Counted from the stretch's first letter, positions 16,912 through 27,662 are shown. The stretch: DNA of 64,000 nucleotides from Arcobacter cloacae (GCF_013201935.1 NZ_CP053833.1:2356001-2420000), one strand, 5' to 3'. Notes: generated by a model from the sequence alone, not told the origin. Numbers and translations: made by a program.

Positions 16912-18260
16912 TATGCTTTTACGAAATAATCCCCGTTAAAACTCTCTAAAGCATAATTTCTATCATTTCCAATTGCATTTACTAAATCTTCAACACTTAA
17001 ATACTCTAAAGAATCCGCTTCTATGTATTTACAAACTTCATCTTTATCCATATTATTAGAAATTAATTCTTCTTTATGTGGTGTATCTATTCCATAATAA
17101 CAAGGGAATTTTATTTCTGGACTTGCAACTCTAAAATGAACCTCTTTCGCTCCTGCTTCTTTTAAAATCTTTACAATTCTTTTTGAAGTAGTTCCCCTTA
17201 CTATTGAATCATCAATAACAAGTAAAGATTTCCCTTCAATTAAAGATTTCATAGGACTTAGTTTCATTCTTACTTTTAAATCTCTCATCTCTTGAGTTGG
17301 TTCGATAAATGTTCTTCCAACATAGTGATTTCTAATAATTCCATATTCAAAAGGGATTCCACTTTGAGCAGCATATCCTAAAGCTGCTGGAACTCCTGAA
17401 TCTGGAACAGGAATAACCATATCAACTTTTAAATCTTTACCTTCATCATTAATTGCTAAAGCTCTACCCATATTTTCTCTTGTTCTATACACATTTTTAC
17501 CATCAATAACTGAATCAGGTCTTGCAAAATATACATATTCAAAAGCACATGGTCTAAATTCACTTTCAAAAAGTTGGATTGATTCAGGTTCTTGTAAATC
17601 TTCATCAAAAATCAACATTTCACCTGGTTTTACATCTCTAATAAAATCAGCTCCAACTAAATCAAAAGCACAAGTTTCACTTGCAACTATATATCCACCA
17701 CTTTTTAATTTCCCTAAAGATAATGGTCTAATTCCATATCTATCTCTTATAACAAACTGCTTACTTCTACTTTGAACAATAAAACAATATGCACCAATAG
17801 TTCTGTTTAATGCTTCTTTAATTCTATCTCTTAATCTATCTTTTGTATTTTTTGCAATTAGATGAATTAAATTTTCAGTATCCATTCCTGTTTGGAAAAT
17901 TGCACCTTTATCAATTAGTTCTTGTCTAACTTCATCTTTATTGATTAGATTTCCATTATGAACTATTGAAATTTCTCCAAGTTTATATTTAGCATATACA
18001 GGCTGAGCATCTAAAATAGAGTCTCCACCAGCTGTTGAATATCTATTATGACCTATTGCCATATTTCCTTTTAGATAACTTAATGCCTCTTCAGTAAATA
18101 CTTCAGATACTAATCCTCTATCTTTTTTTGTATAAATTTTTCCATCACAAGAAGATGAAATACCTGTTGCCTCTTGACCTCTATGTTGCATTGCAAACAA
18201 AGCAATTGAAGCTAATCTTGCTGCATTATCATTACCGTAAATTCCAACTATTGCGCACAT
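16911..18260 (-). CDS. purF: Amidophosphoribosyltransferase
   Basis: 449 residues. Cys2 (after Met processing, MCAIVGIYG) is the glutaminase nucleophile. The N-terminal glutamine amidotransferase domain runs to about 230 (GHNRYSTAGG, IVHNGNLIN), and the phosphoribosyltransferase domain carries the PRPP loop LLVIDDSIVRGTTSKRIV. It catalyses the first committed step of purine synthesis. dapB lies 12 bases upstream and the radical SAM gene directly downstream. purC, purS and purQ lie elsewhere, at 46163-48115. Confidence 0.97.
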   Translation of the reverse strand: MCAIVGIYGNDNAARLASIALFAMQHRGQEATGISSSCDGKIYTKKDRGLVSEVFTEEALSYLKGNMAIGHNRYSTAGGDSILDAQPVYAKYKLGEISIVHNGNLINKDEVRQELIDKGAIFQTGMDTENLIHLIAKNTKDRLRDRIKEALNRTIGAYCFIVQSRSKQFVIRDRYGIRPLSLGKLKSGGYIVASETCAFDLVGADFIRDVKPGEMLIFDEDLQEPESIQLFESEFRPCAFEYVYFARPDSVIDGKNVYRTRENMGRALAINDEGKDLKVDMVIPVPDSGVPAALGYAAQSGIPFEYGIIRNHYVGRTFIEPTQEMRDLKVRMKLSPMKSLIEGKSLLVIDDSIVRGTTSKRIVKILKEAGAKEVHFRVASPEIKFPCYYGIDTPHKEELISNNMDKDEVCKYIEADSLEYLSVEDLVNAIGNDRNYALESFNGDYFVKA

Positions 18261-18272
18261 ATTTATTATTCC

Positions 18273-19046
18273 TTATAGACCTAAAGCGTCATTGATTGAG
18301 TATAGTTTTGCTTCTTTTCCAATTATCCATTTTGCAACTTTTATTGCACCCTTTGAAAAAGTGTTTCTAGCTGTTGCTGTGTGATTTAACTCTAAAAATT
18401 CACCATCGTTGTATAAACCAACTGTGTGACGTCCAACAATATCACCACCTCTTAAAGCCATAACCGCAATCTCATCTTTAGTTCTAGCACCAATTTGTCC
18501 ATCACGTCCTGAAATTCTAACTTCATCTAAATCTAAATTTCTAGCATTTGCTGCATGCTCAGCTAGTGTTAAAGCAGTACCTGATGGAGAATCAACTTTG
18601 TATCTATGATGTTGCTCAACTATTTCAATATCAAAATCTCTTAAAGTTTTAGATGCAAGTGCTACAAGTTTGTTTAAAACTGCAACTCCTAAACTCATAT
18701 TTGTTGCATATAAAATAGGTACAATTTTACTAGCTTCAAGCAATAAATTTTGTTGATGCTTGTTAAATCCAGTAGTTGCAATTACAAGAGGTTTATTACC
18801 ACCATTTTCTATAACTTCAGTAAGAAGTGCTTCTGTTGCTGCTGGTGCTGAAAAATCAATAATAACATCTGATGATTCAAACAATACTTTCATATCATTT
18901 GTTACAACTGTATCAGCAGGTAAATTTTTTACTAATTTATCATAAACATGAACTGCACCAACTCTAGCTTCTGAATCATTAGCTAAATCATCAATCAATA
19001 ATGAACCAACTCTTCCTGTACTACCTAAAATACCTATTTTAATCAT
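18273..19046 (-). CDS. dapB: 4-hydroxy-tetrahydrodipicolinate reductase
   Basis: 257 residues. The N-terminal [11 protein letters not shown] binds NAD(P)[17 protein letters not shown] is the DapB substrate signature, and [16 protein letters not shown] is a C-terminal match. It acts in lysine and diaminopimelate synthesis; lysA, the last step, is at 35836-37044. It sits between trxB and purF in a leftward run. Confidence 0.96.
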   Translation of the reverse strand: MIKIGILGSTGRVGSLLIDDLANDSEARVGAVHVYDKLVKNLPADTVVTNDMKVLFESSDVIIDFSAPAATEALLTEVIENGGNKPLVIATTGFNKHQQNLLLEASKIVPILYATNMSLGVAVLNKLVALASKTLRDFDIEIVEQHHRYKVDSPSGTALTLAEHAANARNLDLDEVRISGRDGQIGARTKDEIAVMALRGGDIVGRHTVGLYNDGEFLELNHTATARNTFSKGAIKVAKWIIGKEAKLYSINDALGL

Positions 19047-19060
19047 TTTTAAACTATTCC

Positions 19061-19990
19061 TTATCCTAAATATTCAATAATATTAACAGCGGCTGTTGCA
19101 CCATCACCAGCTGCACAAACAACTTGCTTTGGAGCATCAATTCTAATATCACCAGCTGCATATAAACCTGGAACTGATGTTCTCATTCTTAAATCAACAA
19201 TAACTTCACCTGATTCATTTACATCACATAAAAAAGTTCCATCAGCTTGTTTTAATGGAGCATTTAATACATCTCTTCCTACAAAAACAAAAACTCCTGG
19301 AGTTGGTAAATCTCTGATTTCTCCTGTATCTTTATGTTTTACTTTTAATCCTGTAACACCCATAGCATCACCAAAAACTTCTTCTACTATTACATTCGTA
19401 ACTTCTTCAATGTTTTCTGTGTGTTTCATATGCTCAATTGTAGATGGTGCAGCTCTATAAGTATCTCTTCTATGAACTAAATAAACTTTTTTACATAATT
19501 TTGCTAAATAAACGGCTTCTTCAATAGCAGAATCTCCACCACCTATTACAGCTACTTCTTTTCCTTTATAAAAAAATCCATCACAAGTAGCACAAGTTGA
19601 AATTCCTCTACCAAAAAATTCATTTTCACCTTTAAATCCAGCACGTCTTGGAACTGAACCAGTTGCTATTAAAACTGCTCTTGCTTCATACTCTTTTTTA
19701 TCTGATGTTACTAATTTAAAAATATCACCTGTTTTTGTAACATTATCAACTTGAGCCATTTCATGTTTTAATCCGAATCTTTGGCACTGCTCTGGCCAAT
19801 TAGCCATTAAATCCATACCTGAAACAACTTCTGCTTGTCCTGGATAATTTTCTATTTCTGATGAACCTGTAATTTGTCCTCCTGGCATTCCCATTTCAAA
19901 CATAACAACATTTTTAAGTCCACCTCTAGTTGCGTATAATCCAGCTGTTAATCCAGCTGGTCCTCCACCAATAATTGCTAAATCTAACAT
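19061..19990 (-). CDS. trxB: Thioredoxin reductase
   Basis: 309 residues. The FAD site [13 protein letters not shown] opens the protein, the redox pair CATC is at 133-136, the NADPH-binding loop is [13 protein letters not shown], and GLYAAGDIR is the C-terminal FAD motif. It reduces thioredoxin with NADPH. trxA is the next gene upstream but has its own terminator, so the two are probably separate transcripts. The 160-base leader holds a small inverted repeat, TTCATAA-TATT-TTATGAA, at 20022-20039. Confidence 0.96.
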   Translation of the reverse strand: MLDLAIIGGGPAGLTAGLYATRGGLKNVVMFEMGMPGGQITGSSEIENYPGQAEVVSGMDLMANWPEQCQRFGLKHEMAQVDNVTKTGDIFKLVTSDKKEYEARAVLIATGSVPRRAGFKGENEFFGRGISTCATCDGFFYKGKEVAVIGGGDSAIEEAVYLAKLCKKVYLVHRRDTYRAAPSTIEHMKHTENIEEVTNVIVEEVFGDAMGVTGLKVKHKDTGEIRDLPTPGVFVFVGRDVLNAPLKQADGTFLCDVNESGEVIVDLRMRTSVPGLYAAGDIRIDAPKQVVCAAGDGATAAVNIIEYLG

Positions 19991-20153
19991 ATTAAATCCT
20001 TATTTTTATTTAATTGTTTAGTTCATAATATTTTATGAATAATATGATACTAAAATATTTGTAAGTTATAGGTTAATGAACTTCAAATACTAAGGAAAAA
20101 TTTTATCATTTAATAATTTATATCTATCTTAAAATACAAATTATATCAAACAA

Positions 20154-20187
20154 AAAAAGGGAGGGGTAAAACCCCTCCCTTTTTATT
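20154..20187 (-). terminator. Strong terminator after trxA
   Basis: A near-perfect stem (AAAGGGAGGGGT pairing with ACCCCTCCCTTT, AAA loop) is flanked by A on the left and T on the right, so it can work in both directions. It lies just after the leftward trxA stop codon at 20202. Confidence 0.92.
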
Positions 20188-20201
20188 TTAATTTAAATTT
20201 C

Positions 20202-20519
20202 TTATAATAAAGAGTTAATTTTATCAGTAAATGCTTGTTTTGAAGAAGCACCAACCATTGTATCTACAACTTCTCCATTTTTAACAAATAAAATTGTAGG
20301 AATTGATCTAATTCCATATTTTACAGCTAAATCTTGCTCTTCATCAGTATTAACTTTACAAATCTTTGCTTTTCCATCAAAATCTGCAGCTAATTCTTCA
20401 ATAACTGGAGCAATCATTCTACAAGGTCCACACCATGGAGCCCAGAAATCTACCATTGAAACACCCTCTTTTGTTGTTTCTTCAAAGTTTGCTGCTGTTA
20501 ATTCAATATATTTTCCCAT
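20202..20519 (-). CDS. trxA: Thioredoxin 1
   Basis: 105 residues, standard thioredoxin length. The active site WCGPC is at 29-33 in VDFWAPWCGPCRMIAPV, and the cis-proline loop is in GIRSIPTILFVKNG. It is a general disulfide reductase recharged by TrxB next door. It is monocistronic, with a strong terminator behind it. Confidence 0.97.
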   Translation of the reverse strand: MGKYIELTAANFEETTKEGVSMVDFWAPWCGPCRMIAPVIEELAADFDGKAKICKVNTDEEQDLAVKYGIRSIPTILFVKNGEVVDTMVGASSKQAFTDKINSLL

Positions 20520-20671
20520 TTTTTATCCTTCATTATTAAATTTTAATATCATTTCGTGTTTGTATATAAATCAAATATAGTTAAACAAAATTATTATAAC
20601 TTGACAAAACTTAAATTTAGTTTTACATTTATTTAAAGTTTTTACTAATCAAGGCTAAATATTTTTTTGGC

Positions 20672-20677
20672 TAAAAT
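20672..20677 (+). promoter_or_regulatory. -10 box of alaS
   Basis: TAAAAT at 20672-20677, preceded by TGG, gives an extended -10 element about 30 bases before the likely alaS start. Confidence 0.45.
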
Positions 20678-20695
20678 AAGAGAATTTAATTTAAA

Positions 20696-23263
20696 ATGGA
20701 TAATTTTATGGATATCAGAAAAGAATATTTAGAGTTTTTTAAAAGTAAAGGACATGAAGTTATATCTTCTATGCCACTAGTTCCAGATGATCCTACATTA
20801 ATGTTTACAAATGCAGGAATGGTTCAGTTTAAAGATATTTTCACAGGTTCAATCCCAAGACCTGAAAATCCAAGAGCAACTTCTTGTCAATTATGTGTAA
20901 GAGCAGGTGGTAAACACAATGATTTAGAAAATGTTGGATATACAGCAAGACATCATACTTTATTTGAAATGTTAGGTAATTTCTCATTTGGAGATTATTT
21001 TAAAGAAGATGCTATCTCTTATGCTTGGGAATTCGTAACAGTTAATCTAGCACTTCCTATTGAAAAACTATGGGTTACAGTTCATGAAAATGATGATGAA
21101 GCGTTTAATATTTGGTCAAAATATATTAATCCAGAAAGAATTATGAGATTTGGGGATAAAGATAATTTCTGGGCTATGGGAGACACAGGTGCTTGTGGAC
21201 CTTGTAGTGAAATTTTTTATGACCAAGGAGAGGAACACTTTAACTCACCTGAAGATAAAATGGGTGGAGATGGTGATAGATTCTTAGAAATTTGGAACTT
21301 AGTATTTATGCAATACGAAAGAACTTCTGATGGGAAATTAAATCCTCTTCCAAAACCATCAATTGATACTGGAATGGGACTTGAAAGAGTTATTGCAATT
21401 AAAGAAGGCGTTTTAAATAACTTTGATTCATCAAATTTCAAACCAATTATTGAAAAAATTGAAGAATTAGCTAATAAAAAAGCAACAAAAGAAAATATTG
21501 GTTCTTACAGAGTAATAGCAGATCATTTAAGAGCTACATCATTTATGCTATCTCAAGGTATTTTATTTGGAAATGAAGGAAGACCTTATGTTTTAAGAAG
21601 AATTCTTAGACGTGCTGTTAGACATGGTTATTTAATAGGATTTAGAAAACCTTTTATGGCTCAACTTCTTGATACGCTTATAAATATTATGGGTAATCAC
21701 TATATTGAACTTGTTGAAAATAAAAATTTCATAAAAGAACAACTTACACTTGAAGAAGATAGATTTTTCAAAACTATTGATTTAGGAATGTCTTTATTTA
21801 ACGAAGAACTAGCTAATACAAAAGATATTTTCTCAGGAGAAATAGCTTTCAAATTATATGATACTTTTGGATTCCCATTGGATTTAACAGAAGATATGTT
21901 AAGGGATAAAAATTTAAAAGTTGATTTAGAAAAATTTGATGAGTTAATGAATAACCAAAAAGCTATGGCAAAAGCAGCTTGGAAAGGAAGTGGAGATTCT
22001 TCTAATGAAGGTGATTTTAAACAATTAATTGAAAAATATGGGATAAACCAATTTGTTGGATATGATAATACAGCTTATAAATCAAAAATTGTTGCTTTAT
22101 TAGATGAAAAATTCAAAGAAGTAAAAACTTTAGAAAAAGGTTCTGTTGGTTGGGTTATGTTAGATAAAACTCCATTCTATGCTACAAGTGGTGGACAAAA
22201 TGGAGATATTGGAGCACTAGAAGATGGTAAGCATATAGCTATCATTGAAGAGACTTCAAAATTTCATGGTTTAAATTTGTCAAAAGTAAAAGTAGAGAAT
22301 TCTACTTTATCACAAAATGAGAACGTTGATGCAATTGTTGTAAATAGATATGAAGTTGCAAAACATCACAGTGCAACTCATTTACTTCAAAGTGCCTTAA
22401 AAATGGTTTTAGGAGAGAGTGTTTCTCAAGCCGGTTCTTTAAATGATGCCTCAAGATTGAGATTTGACTTTACTTATCCTAAAGCTATGACAACTGAACA
22501 AATAGAAGAAGTTGAAGATTTAGTAAATACTATGATTGCAAGAAGTATCGCTGGAAACGTAGAAGAATTACCAATTGAAGAAGCTAAAAATAAAGGTGCT
22601 ATTGCTATGTTTGGTGAAAAATATGGTGATACTGTAAGAGTTGTAAGTTTTTCTGATGTTTCTGTTGAATTTTGTGGAGGAACTCACGTAAAAAATACAT
22701 CTGATATTGGAAGTTTTTATATCATAAAAGAATCAGGTGTTAGTGCTGGAGTTAGAAGAATAGAAGCTGTTTGTGGAGCTTCTGCTATAAAATATACAAA
22801 AGAAATTATTTCTAAAATGAATGAAATTCAAGCAGAAGTTAAAAATAATGATGTAATAGCTGGAATTAAAAAGCTAAAAGATCAAATAAAAGATTTAAAA
22901 AAAGAGCTTGAAACTGCACAAAGTCAAACATCAACTCCAATAAATGAAGAGTTAATTGGTGATACGAAAGTCGTAGTTTCAGTAGTTGAAAATGGTGATT
23001 TAAAGAAAATAGTTGATGATATGAAAAATGCAACTGAAAAACTTGCAATCTTACTTTTACAAGCAAAAGATGACAAAGTTATGATAGTTGCAGGAAGTAA
23101 AAATACAAATATCAAAGCTGGCGATTGGATTAAAAATATTGCACCTATAGTAGGTGGTGGCGGTGGTGGAAGACCTGACTTCGCTACTGCTGGTGGTAAA
23201 GACATAACAAAAATAGAAGAAGCAAGAATAAAAGCATTAGATTATGCAAAAGAAAATTTATAA
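20696..23263 (+). CDS. alaS: Alanine-tRNA ligase
   Basis: 855 residues. The class II catalytic core ([24 protein letters not shown], then [18 protein letters not shown]) is followed by the editing domain, with zinc-type motifs [12 protein letters not shown] and [18 protein letters not shown], and a glycine-rich C-Ala end ([15 protein letters not shown]). The family usually starts MDIRKEYL, which corresponds to the second in-frame ATG at 20708. Four extra residues precede it if the first ATG is used. Confidence 0.97.
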   Translation: MDNFMDIRKEYLEFFKSKGHEVISSMPLVPDDPTLMFTNAGMVQFKDIFTGSIPRPENPRATSCQLCVRAGGKHNDLENVGYTARHHTLFEMLGNFSFGDYFKEDAISYAWEFVTVNLALPIEKLWVTVHENDDEAFNIWSKYINPERIMRFGDKDNFWAMGDTGACGPCSEIFYDQGEEHFNSPEDKMGGDGDRFLEIWNLVFMQYERTSDGKLNPLPKPSIDTGMGLERVIAIKEGVLNNFDSSNFKPIIEKIEELANKKATKENIGSYRVIADHLRATSFMLSQGILFGNEGRPYVLRRILRRAVRHGYLIGFRKPFMAQLLDTLINIMGNHYIELVENKNFIKEQLTLEEDRFFKTIDLGMSLFNEELANTKDIFSGEIAFKLYDTFGFPLDLTEDMLRDKNLKVDLEKFDELMNNQKAMAKAAWKGSGDSSNEGDFKQLIEKYGINQFVGYDNTAYKSKIVALLDEKFKEVKTLEKGSVGWVMLDKTPFYATSGGQNGDIGALEDGKHIAIIEETSKFHGLNLSKVKVENSTLSQNENVDAIVVNRYEVAKHHSATHLLQSALKMVLGESVSQAGSLNDASRLRFDFTYPKAMTTEQIEEVEDLVNTMIARSIAGNVEELPIEEAKNKGAIAMFGEKYGDTVRVVSFSDVSVEFCGGTHVKNTSDIGSFYIIKESGVSAGVRRIEAVCGASAIKYTKEIISKMNEIQAEVKNNDVIAGIKKLKDQIKDLKKELETAQSQTSTPINEELIGDTKVVVSVVENGDLKKIVDDMKNATEKLAILLLQAKDDKVMIVAGSKNTNIKAGDWIKNIAPIVGGGGGGRPDFATAGGKDITKIEEARIKALDYAKENL

Positions 23264-23273
23264 GGATTAAAAT

Positions 23274-23753
23274 TTGAATGAATTTTTTAATAATTTTTCA
23301 ACTTTAATTATTTTTCTACATGTATTATCAGCAATAATTTGGATTGGAGGAATGATTGTAATTAGATTTGCAGTTCATTACTCTATGCAAAATATTGAAG
23401 AACCAAAAATAAAGTTAGGAAGAACTCTAGAAAATTTAAAAAGATTTTTTTCTATGGTTATTCCTTCTATTATAGTTCTTTTAATCACAGCTATTATTAT
23501 GATATTAGCATTAGGTTTTAAAGGAACTGTTCTTTATAAATTTATAATAGCTAAAGAGATTATATGGACTATTATGACTATTATATTTATAGTTATTTAT
23601 ATGAAAAGAAATAAAGCGCAAAAAGCTTTTGATAATGGTGATTTTGCAACTGCAAAAAATCAACTTACTCCTTTAGCAAAATATCTGATTCCTATAAATA
23701 TTGTTTTAGGACTTATTGCAGTAATTTTAGGAATTACTTTAAGAGGATTATAA
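23274..23753 (+). CDS. Four-helix membrane protein resembling the CopD family
   Basis: 159 residues from a TTG start with AAGGA upstream. There are four membrane helices (about 8-30, 58-80, 87-109, 137-157). The first helix contains IIFLHVLSAIIWIGGM, the H...W-x-G-G pattern of CopD/DUF-type membrane proteins in which the histidine may bind heme or copper. It follows alaS by 10 bases and is probably cotranscribed. Function is not known, and the copper link is only a family resemblance. Confidence 0.7.
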   Translation: MNEFFNNFSTLIIFLHVLSAIIWIGGMIVIRFAVHYSMQNIEEPKIKLGRTLENLKRFFSMVIPSIIVLLITAIIMILALGFKGTVLYKFIIAKEIIWTIMTIIFIVIYMKRNKAQKAFDNGDFATAKNQLTPLAKYLIPINIVLGLIAVILGITLRGL

Positions 23754-23760
23754 TCCTCTT
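23741..23760. terminator. Palindromic terminator between convergent genes
   Basis: AAGAGGATTA/TAATCCTCTT is a perfect palindrome that includes the stop codon of the rightward gene and precedes the stop of the leftward gene at 23769. The U-tracts are weak. Confidence 0.5.
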
Positions 23761-23768
23761 AAATAAAA

Positions 23769-24491
23769 TCAATCAGATAAATAGTACTCAACAGTTGAAA
23801 CTATTCTTACATTTTTAATATATTCGGTATTTTTATCCCTACTTGTGATTACAAATTGACCTTGTGAAGCTTTTTTAATTTTTCCAAGTTTACTTTTTGA
23901 ATCTTCTGCAAATTTAAGAGCTACACTTCTTGCATTATTAGTTGCTTCTTCTATCATAGAAGGTTTAATATCATTTAATTTAGTATAAATGTACTCTATC
24001 TTAGAATCATAATCATCTATTTTAAATAATATACCTTTTTTTGATAATTCAAATAGTTTCCCAGTAATTTCTCTAACCTTTATCACATTAGATGAATAAA
24101 TGTTTATTGTTCTATTTGCTAAATATCTAACTTGAACTTCTTGATTTGAGTATTCATTTGCCATTTTATCGATTATAGCAGGAGAGTTTATAGTAATTTC
24201 ATCCTTATTTATGCCATTTATTTCTAAAAATCTCAAGATTTCATTTGTATCATTTTCAACTTTCTTATTTAACTCATCTAAACTATTATCTATAACACTA
24301 AATCTTATAGGCCATAAAACAATATCTGCTTCCACTTCTTTTTCAGATAGACCTTTTACAATAACTGTTCTATCAAACTCTTTATATTTAATCACACTTG
24401 CAGAGATTAAATACCCTAAAATAGATAATCCTAAAAAGATAAAAAAACCTAAAACAAAAGAAGATTTGGTATCTAATTTTTCCATATTCAA
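23769..24491 (-). CDS. SIMPL-domain (DUF541) membrane-anchored protein
   Basis: 240 residues. One N-terminal membrane helix (about 12-32) is followed by a SIMPL-type domain (VIVKGLSEKEVEADIVLWPIRF, repeated helix-strand units, and TNNARSVALKFAEDSKSKLG near the C-terminus). The family is periplasmic, and its biochemical role is poorly defined. The start overlaps the stop of the MFS transporter by four bases, so it closes a three-gene operon. Confidence 0.82.
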   Translation of the reverse strand: MNMEKLDTKSSFVLGFFIFLGLSILGYLISASVIKYKEFDRTVIVKGLSEKEVEADIVLWPIRFSVIDNSLDELNKKVENDTNEILRFLEINGINKDEITINSPAIIDKMANEYSNQEVQVRYLANRTINIYSSNVIKVREITGKLFELSKKGILFKIDDYDSKIEYIYTKLNDIKPSMIEEATNNARSVALKFAEDSKSKLGKIKKASQGQFVITSRDKNTEYIKNVRIVSTVEYYLSD

Positions 24492-25630
24492 ACCTTTAAA
24501 AATAAATTTCTATTTCTATAGATAAAAAATATTACAATAAATAATATAAAAACAAACCCGTAAAGCATAACATCCCAACCAAAATGCTCATATATTATAG
24601 AAGGGAAAAATGAACCTGCAGCTCCACCTAAATAATAAAAAGTTAAATACATCCCTGAAGTTAACGACTTTTGTGAAGATTTCATAGAATTTGCAAGTCC
24701 TGTACTTACAGTATGTACAGTAAACATACCAATACAAAATAAAAATAACAACAAAAATAGATAAATTATATTTTCATTTGTTAAAAATATGGTAATAAAT
24801 AAGAAAAAAGCTATAAATATAAAAATAGTATTTATTTCACCTTTAAAATAATTAACAATTTTTTTAGAACCTAAAGAGACTATTATTCCCATTCCATAAC
24901 CTAAATATAATAAAGATATTTGAAACTCTGAAAAAGATTCTGAAATCTCTTTTACCCTAAAAGGTAATACATTTAAAACACCTGCAAAAACAAAAAACAT
25001 ACAAAACATTATAAAATAAATTAAAACAAATCTTTCATCTTTTAAAATAAATGTAATATCTTTAATTTTAGGTTTAACCATGTTTGCTTCACCTTCATAA
25101 TCTAATTTATTAATAAAAAATAAAGATATTAAGATTGCAACAGACAATGAATAAAAAACATACTCATAAGAAAAATTTGTAGCTATAAATCCTGAGAATA
25201 TTCTTCCAACTAATCCTCCAAATACAGTTGCCGCAACATAAATAGACATATTAAATTTTATATTTTTTTTATCAATATTCGCAAGAATACTCATAAGTGA
25301 AGTTAAAATTGCTGGGATTACCAAAGCCTCACAAATTCTAAGAAATAAAAATGCTTCATAAGATTTAGCTAATCCTAAAAATATATTTGTAATTAGTAAA
25401 ACAAATGATGCACGTATTAGCATCTTCTTTGCACAAACTTTTTCTAAAATATAACCATATATTATTGGAGAAATTGCTAAAAACAACATGATAACTGCAG
25501 TAAATTGCGATGCTTGAATAATTGATATATCAAACTCTTTTGCTAATAAAGGCTGTAATGGTTGAGTTGCATACATTACTGATAGCACAATAATAATACA
25601 ATATATAATAATTAATAAATTACCTCTCAA
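24488..25630 (-). CDS. Major facilitator superfamily transporter
   Basis: 380 residues with about twelve predicted helices. It has the early QPLQPLLAKEFDIS segment and the cytosolic loop YGYILEKVCAKKMLIRAS between helices 2 and 3 that corresponds to the MFS motif A region. The start codon is TTG, overlapping the upstream lipoprotein gene by 11 bases. The resemblance is to the YnfM/AraJ-like drug or sugar efflux group, but the substrate cannot be told. Confidence 0.85.
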   Translation of the reverse strand: MRGNLLIIIYCIIIVLSVMYATQPLQPLLAKEFDISIIQASQFTAVIMLFLAISPIIYGYILEKVCAKKMLIRASFVLLITNIFLGLAKSYEAFLFLRICEALVIPAILTSLMSILANIDKKNIKFNMSIYVAATVFGGLVGRIFSGFIATNFSYEYVFYSLSVAILISLFFINKLDYEGEANMVKPKIKDITFILKDERFVLIYFIMFCMFFVFAGVLNVLPFRVKEISESFSEFQISLLYLGYGMGIIVSLGSKKIVNYFKGEINTIFIFIAFFLFITIFLTNENIIYLFLLLFLFCIGMFTVHTVSTGLANSMKSSQKSLTSGMYLTFYYLGGAAGSFFPSIIYEHFGWDVMLYGFVFILFIVIFFIYRNRNLFLKV

Positions 25631-26186
25631 AACGTTCCTTTTGTCTTGAAAAATATGAATTTAGAATATTCATTCTAACTAAGCTATTTTTATAATTACT
25701 AAAAAACCTAGGTTTATTTAAATATAAATTTATGTAGTTTCCATCAAATTGTTTAATTAATTTATTTGAATAAATCCCATTATAATCAATAATAAAATAA
25801 TCTTCATAAACTGTATATATATAAATGATGTTCATAAAGTATTTTTCATCAACTAAATAAGTACTAAATTCATAATTTTTAAAATCTTTTCTTTCTATTA
25901 ATTTGAAAGAATCTATTTTCAATGTAGATTTAAATAAATCAACAAAAAAACCTCTTGATAATCCATTCCATTTACAACTACTATCTAAATTAATATATTC
26001 AATAAATAATTGTCCAAATTCTTTTGTCATTGAACTACCAATATAACTAAAATTTGTACAAGAATCAAAAGTATTACTTTTTTCATCTAAAACTAATTCT
26101 AATTTATTATCTAAATTTAAGTTTTTAGTTGAATTACATCCAATTATTAAAAAAATTAACATAAAAAAAATTGTTTGCCTAATCAT
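25620..26186 (-). CDS. Predicted lipoprotein of unknown function
   Basis: 188 residues. A lipoprotein signal peptide ends at FLIIGC (Cys17), which would be lipidated. The mature part has no motif I recognise; it is rich in Tyr, Phe and Asn, and may be beta-rich. It is the first gene of an operon with the MFS transporter (11-base overlap) and the SIMPL protein, and is divergent from the NlpC/P60 lipoproteins across a 122-base gap. Confidence 0.7.
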   Translation of the reverse strand: MIRQTIFFMLIFLIIGCNSTKNLNLDNKLELVLDEKSNTFDSCTNFSYIGSSMTKEFGQLFIEYINLDSSCKWNGLSRGFFVDLFKSTLKIDSFKLIERKDFKNYEFSTYLVDEKYFMNIIYIYTVYEDYFIIDYNGIYSNKLIKQFDGNYINLYLNKPRFFSNYKNSLVRMNILNSYFSRQKERFER

Positions 26187-26308
26187 ATTTTTTTCCCAAA
26201 AATTAATAGCTTATTATATACCTTTTAAATTAAAACTTGACATATCTTTATTTTTTTTATATCATTGGGCAACTATTTTAAAAAACTAATCGAAAAAAGG
26301 GCATATAA

Positions 26309-26902
26309 ATGAATTTTAAAAATATATTTACAATGTTTATCTTTACAACCCTATTTTTTACTGGTTGCTCTTATAAAAGTAGTGAAGAAGTAGTTGATAT
26401 GTCCTCTTATAATAAAAATAAAAATTTAGAACATACTCCTTATAAAAATATTCAAAAAAATACAAAAATTGCAAAAACTCAAAAAAGTGACTTTTTTAAA
26501 AAATATACTAATCAAAACTATACTTCAAAAAAACAAGTGTTAAATAATGAACTATTCGATTTTTACTCTCAATGGGAAGGTGTTAGGTACAAATTGGGTG
26601 GAAGCAATAAAAGTGGAATTGATTGTTCTGGATTTATACAAAAAGCATTCAAAGAAAAGTTTGATTTAGAGATGCCAAGAACTACAGTTTCTCAATCTAA
26701 GATTGGAAAAGAAATAGATAAAAATGAGTTAGAAGTTGGAGATTTAGTATTTTTCAAAACAGGAAGAACTAATCACGTTGGAATTTATATAGATAATGGT
26801 AAATTCATGCACGCCTCTACAAAAATTGGAGTTACTATATCTGACTTACAAAACGAATACTTTAAAAAAAGCTATTGGAAAGCACAAAGAGTTATAGATT
26901 AA
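26309..26902 (+). CDS. NlpC/P60 family lipoprotein, probable peptidoglycan endopeptidase (copy 1)
   Basis: 197 residues. A lipoprotein signal ends FFTGCS (lipidated Cys20). After a linker of about 60 polar residues comes the NlpC/P60 domain, with the catalytic cysteine in SGIDCSGFIQKAF, histidine in NHVGIYIDNG and a second polar residue region in FMHASTKIG. Such enzymes cut the D-Glu-mDAP bond in stem peptides and act in the periplasm. The next gene is a paralog 19 bases downstream. Confidence 0.9.
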   Translation: MNFKNIFTMFIFTTLFFTGCSYKSSEEVVDMSSYNKNKNLEHTPYKNIQKNTKIAKTQKSDFFKKYTNQNYTSKKQVLNNELFDFYSQWEGVRYKLGGSNKSGIDCSGFIQKAFKEKFDLEMPRTTVSQSKIGKEIDKNELEVGDLVFFKTGRTNHVGIYIDNGKFMHASTKIGVTISDLQNEYFKKSYWKAQRVID

Positions 26903-26920
26903 TACTAAAAGGAGACTAAA

Positions 26921-27574
26921 TTGATTAAAAAGATATTTTTTATACCTACTGCAGTATTATTATTTTCTGCTTGTTCACATAATAATCAATCTATAGAAAA
27001 ACAAATAGCTAAAAATGATTCTTCAAATAAAAAACAAATTATACTTTCATATGATGAATATAAAAAACAATATGACAGTAAAAATCAAAAGGTTATTAAT
27101 AAACCTTTTAATACAAATTCTTATTTATTAAGTAAACAGTATGAAAGTACTTTATCAAGCTCTAATAAACAAGAAAACGATACTTCAACTTTAAGTTCCC
27201 AACTTCCAAAAAAGACACAAGTTTTTGCTGATTTTTATAATGAATGGAAAAATGTAAAATATAAAATGGGTGGAAATTCTAAAAGTGGTATAGACTGTTC
27301 TGCTTTTACGCAAAAAATATATAAAGAAAAATTTGATATTACTCTTCCAAGAACTACAGTTACACAAGTGAATGTTGGTACTGAAGTTAAAAAATCTGAA
27401 TTAATCCCTGGGGATTTAGTTTTTTTCAAAACAAGTAAAACAGATAAACATGTTGGTGTTTATGTTGGAGATAATAAATTCTTACACGCTTCAATAAAAG
27501 GAATACAATATACAAGTATGGATAAACCTTTTTACAAAAAGAATTATTGGACTTCAAGAAGGATTATGAATTAA
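26921..27574 (+). CDS. NlpC/P60 family lipoprotein, probable peptidoglycan endopeptidase (copy 2)
   Basis: 217 residues from a TTG start with AAGGAG at good spacing. The lipoprotein signal ends FSACSH. The C-terminal domain parallels copy 1 closely: SGIDCSAFTQKIYKEKFD with the catalytic Cys, KHVGVYVGDN with His, FLHASIKG, and a final KNYWTSRRI. The N-terminal linkers differ and are longer here. The pair looks like a tandem duplication, probably cotranscribed, that has diverged in the spacer region. Confidence 0.9.
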   Translation: MIKKIFFIPTAVLLFSACSHNNQSIEKQIAKNDSSNKKQIILSYDEYKKQYDSKNQKVINKPFNTNSYLLSKQYESTLSSSNKQENDTSTLSSQLPKKTQVFADFYNEWKNVKYKMGGNSKSGIDCSAFTQKIYKEKFDITLPRTTVTQVNVGTEVKKSELIPGDLVFFKTSKTDKHVGVYVGDNKFLHASIKGIQYTSMDKPFYKKNYWTSRRIMN

Positions 27575-27601
27575 TCTTCCTCTTTCTTTGATTAAAATAA
27601 A

Positions 27602-27662
27602 GTAGATGTATAGTTTGTGTTTAGGAAGCAGAAAGGATACAAATGAATGTTTATACATCTAC
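27602..27662 (+). other. Inverted repeat with a possible 14-codon reading frame
   Basis: GTAGATGTATA (27602-27612) is perfectly complementary to TATACATCTAC (27652-27662), with 39 bases between. Inside lies AAAGGA six bases before an ATG at 27643 that opens a 14-codon frame (MNVYTSTFISKIIK) ending at 27687. It could be an untranslated structured RNA, a tiny leader peptide or chance in AT-rich DNA. No known family applies. Confidence 0.35.

Noticed and set aside
22924-23205. A 93-codon minus-strand frame inside alaS with many prolines
   Set aside because: It is the complement of the glycine-rich alanyl-tRNA synthetase C-terminus; the proline run mirrors glycine codons.
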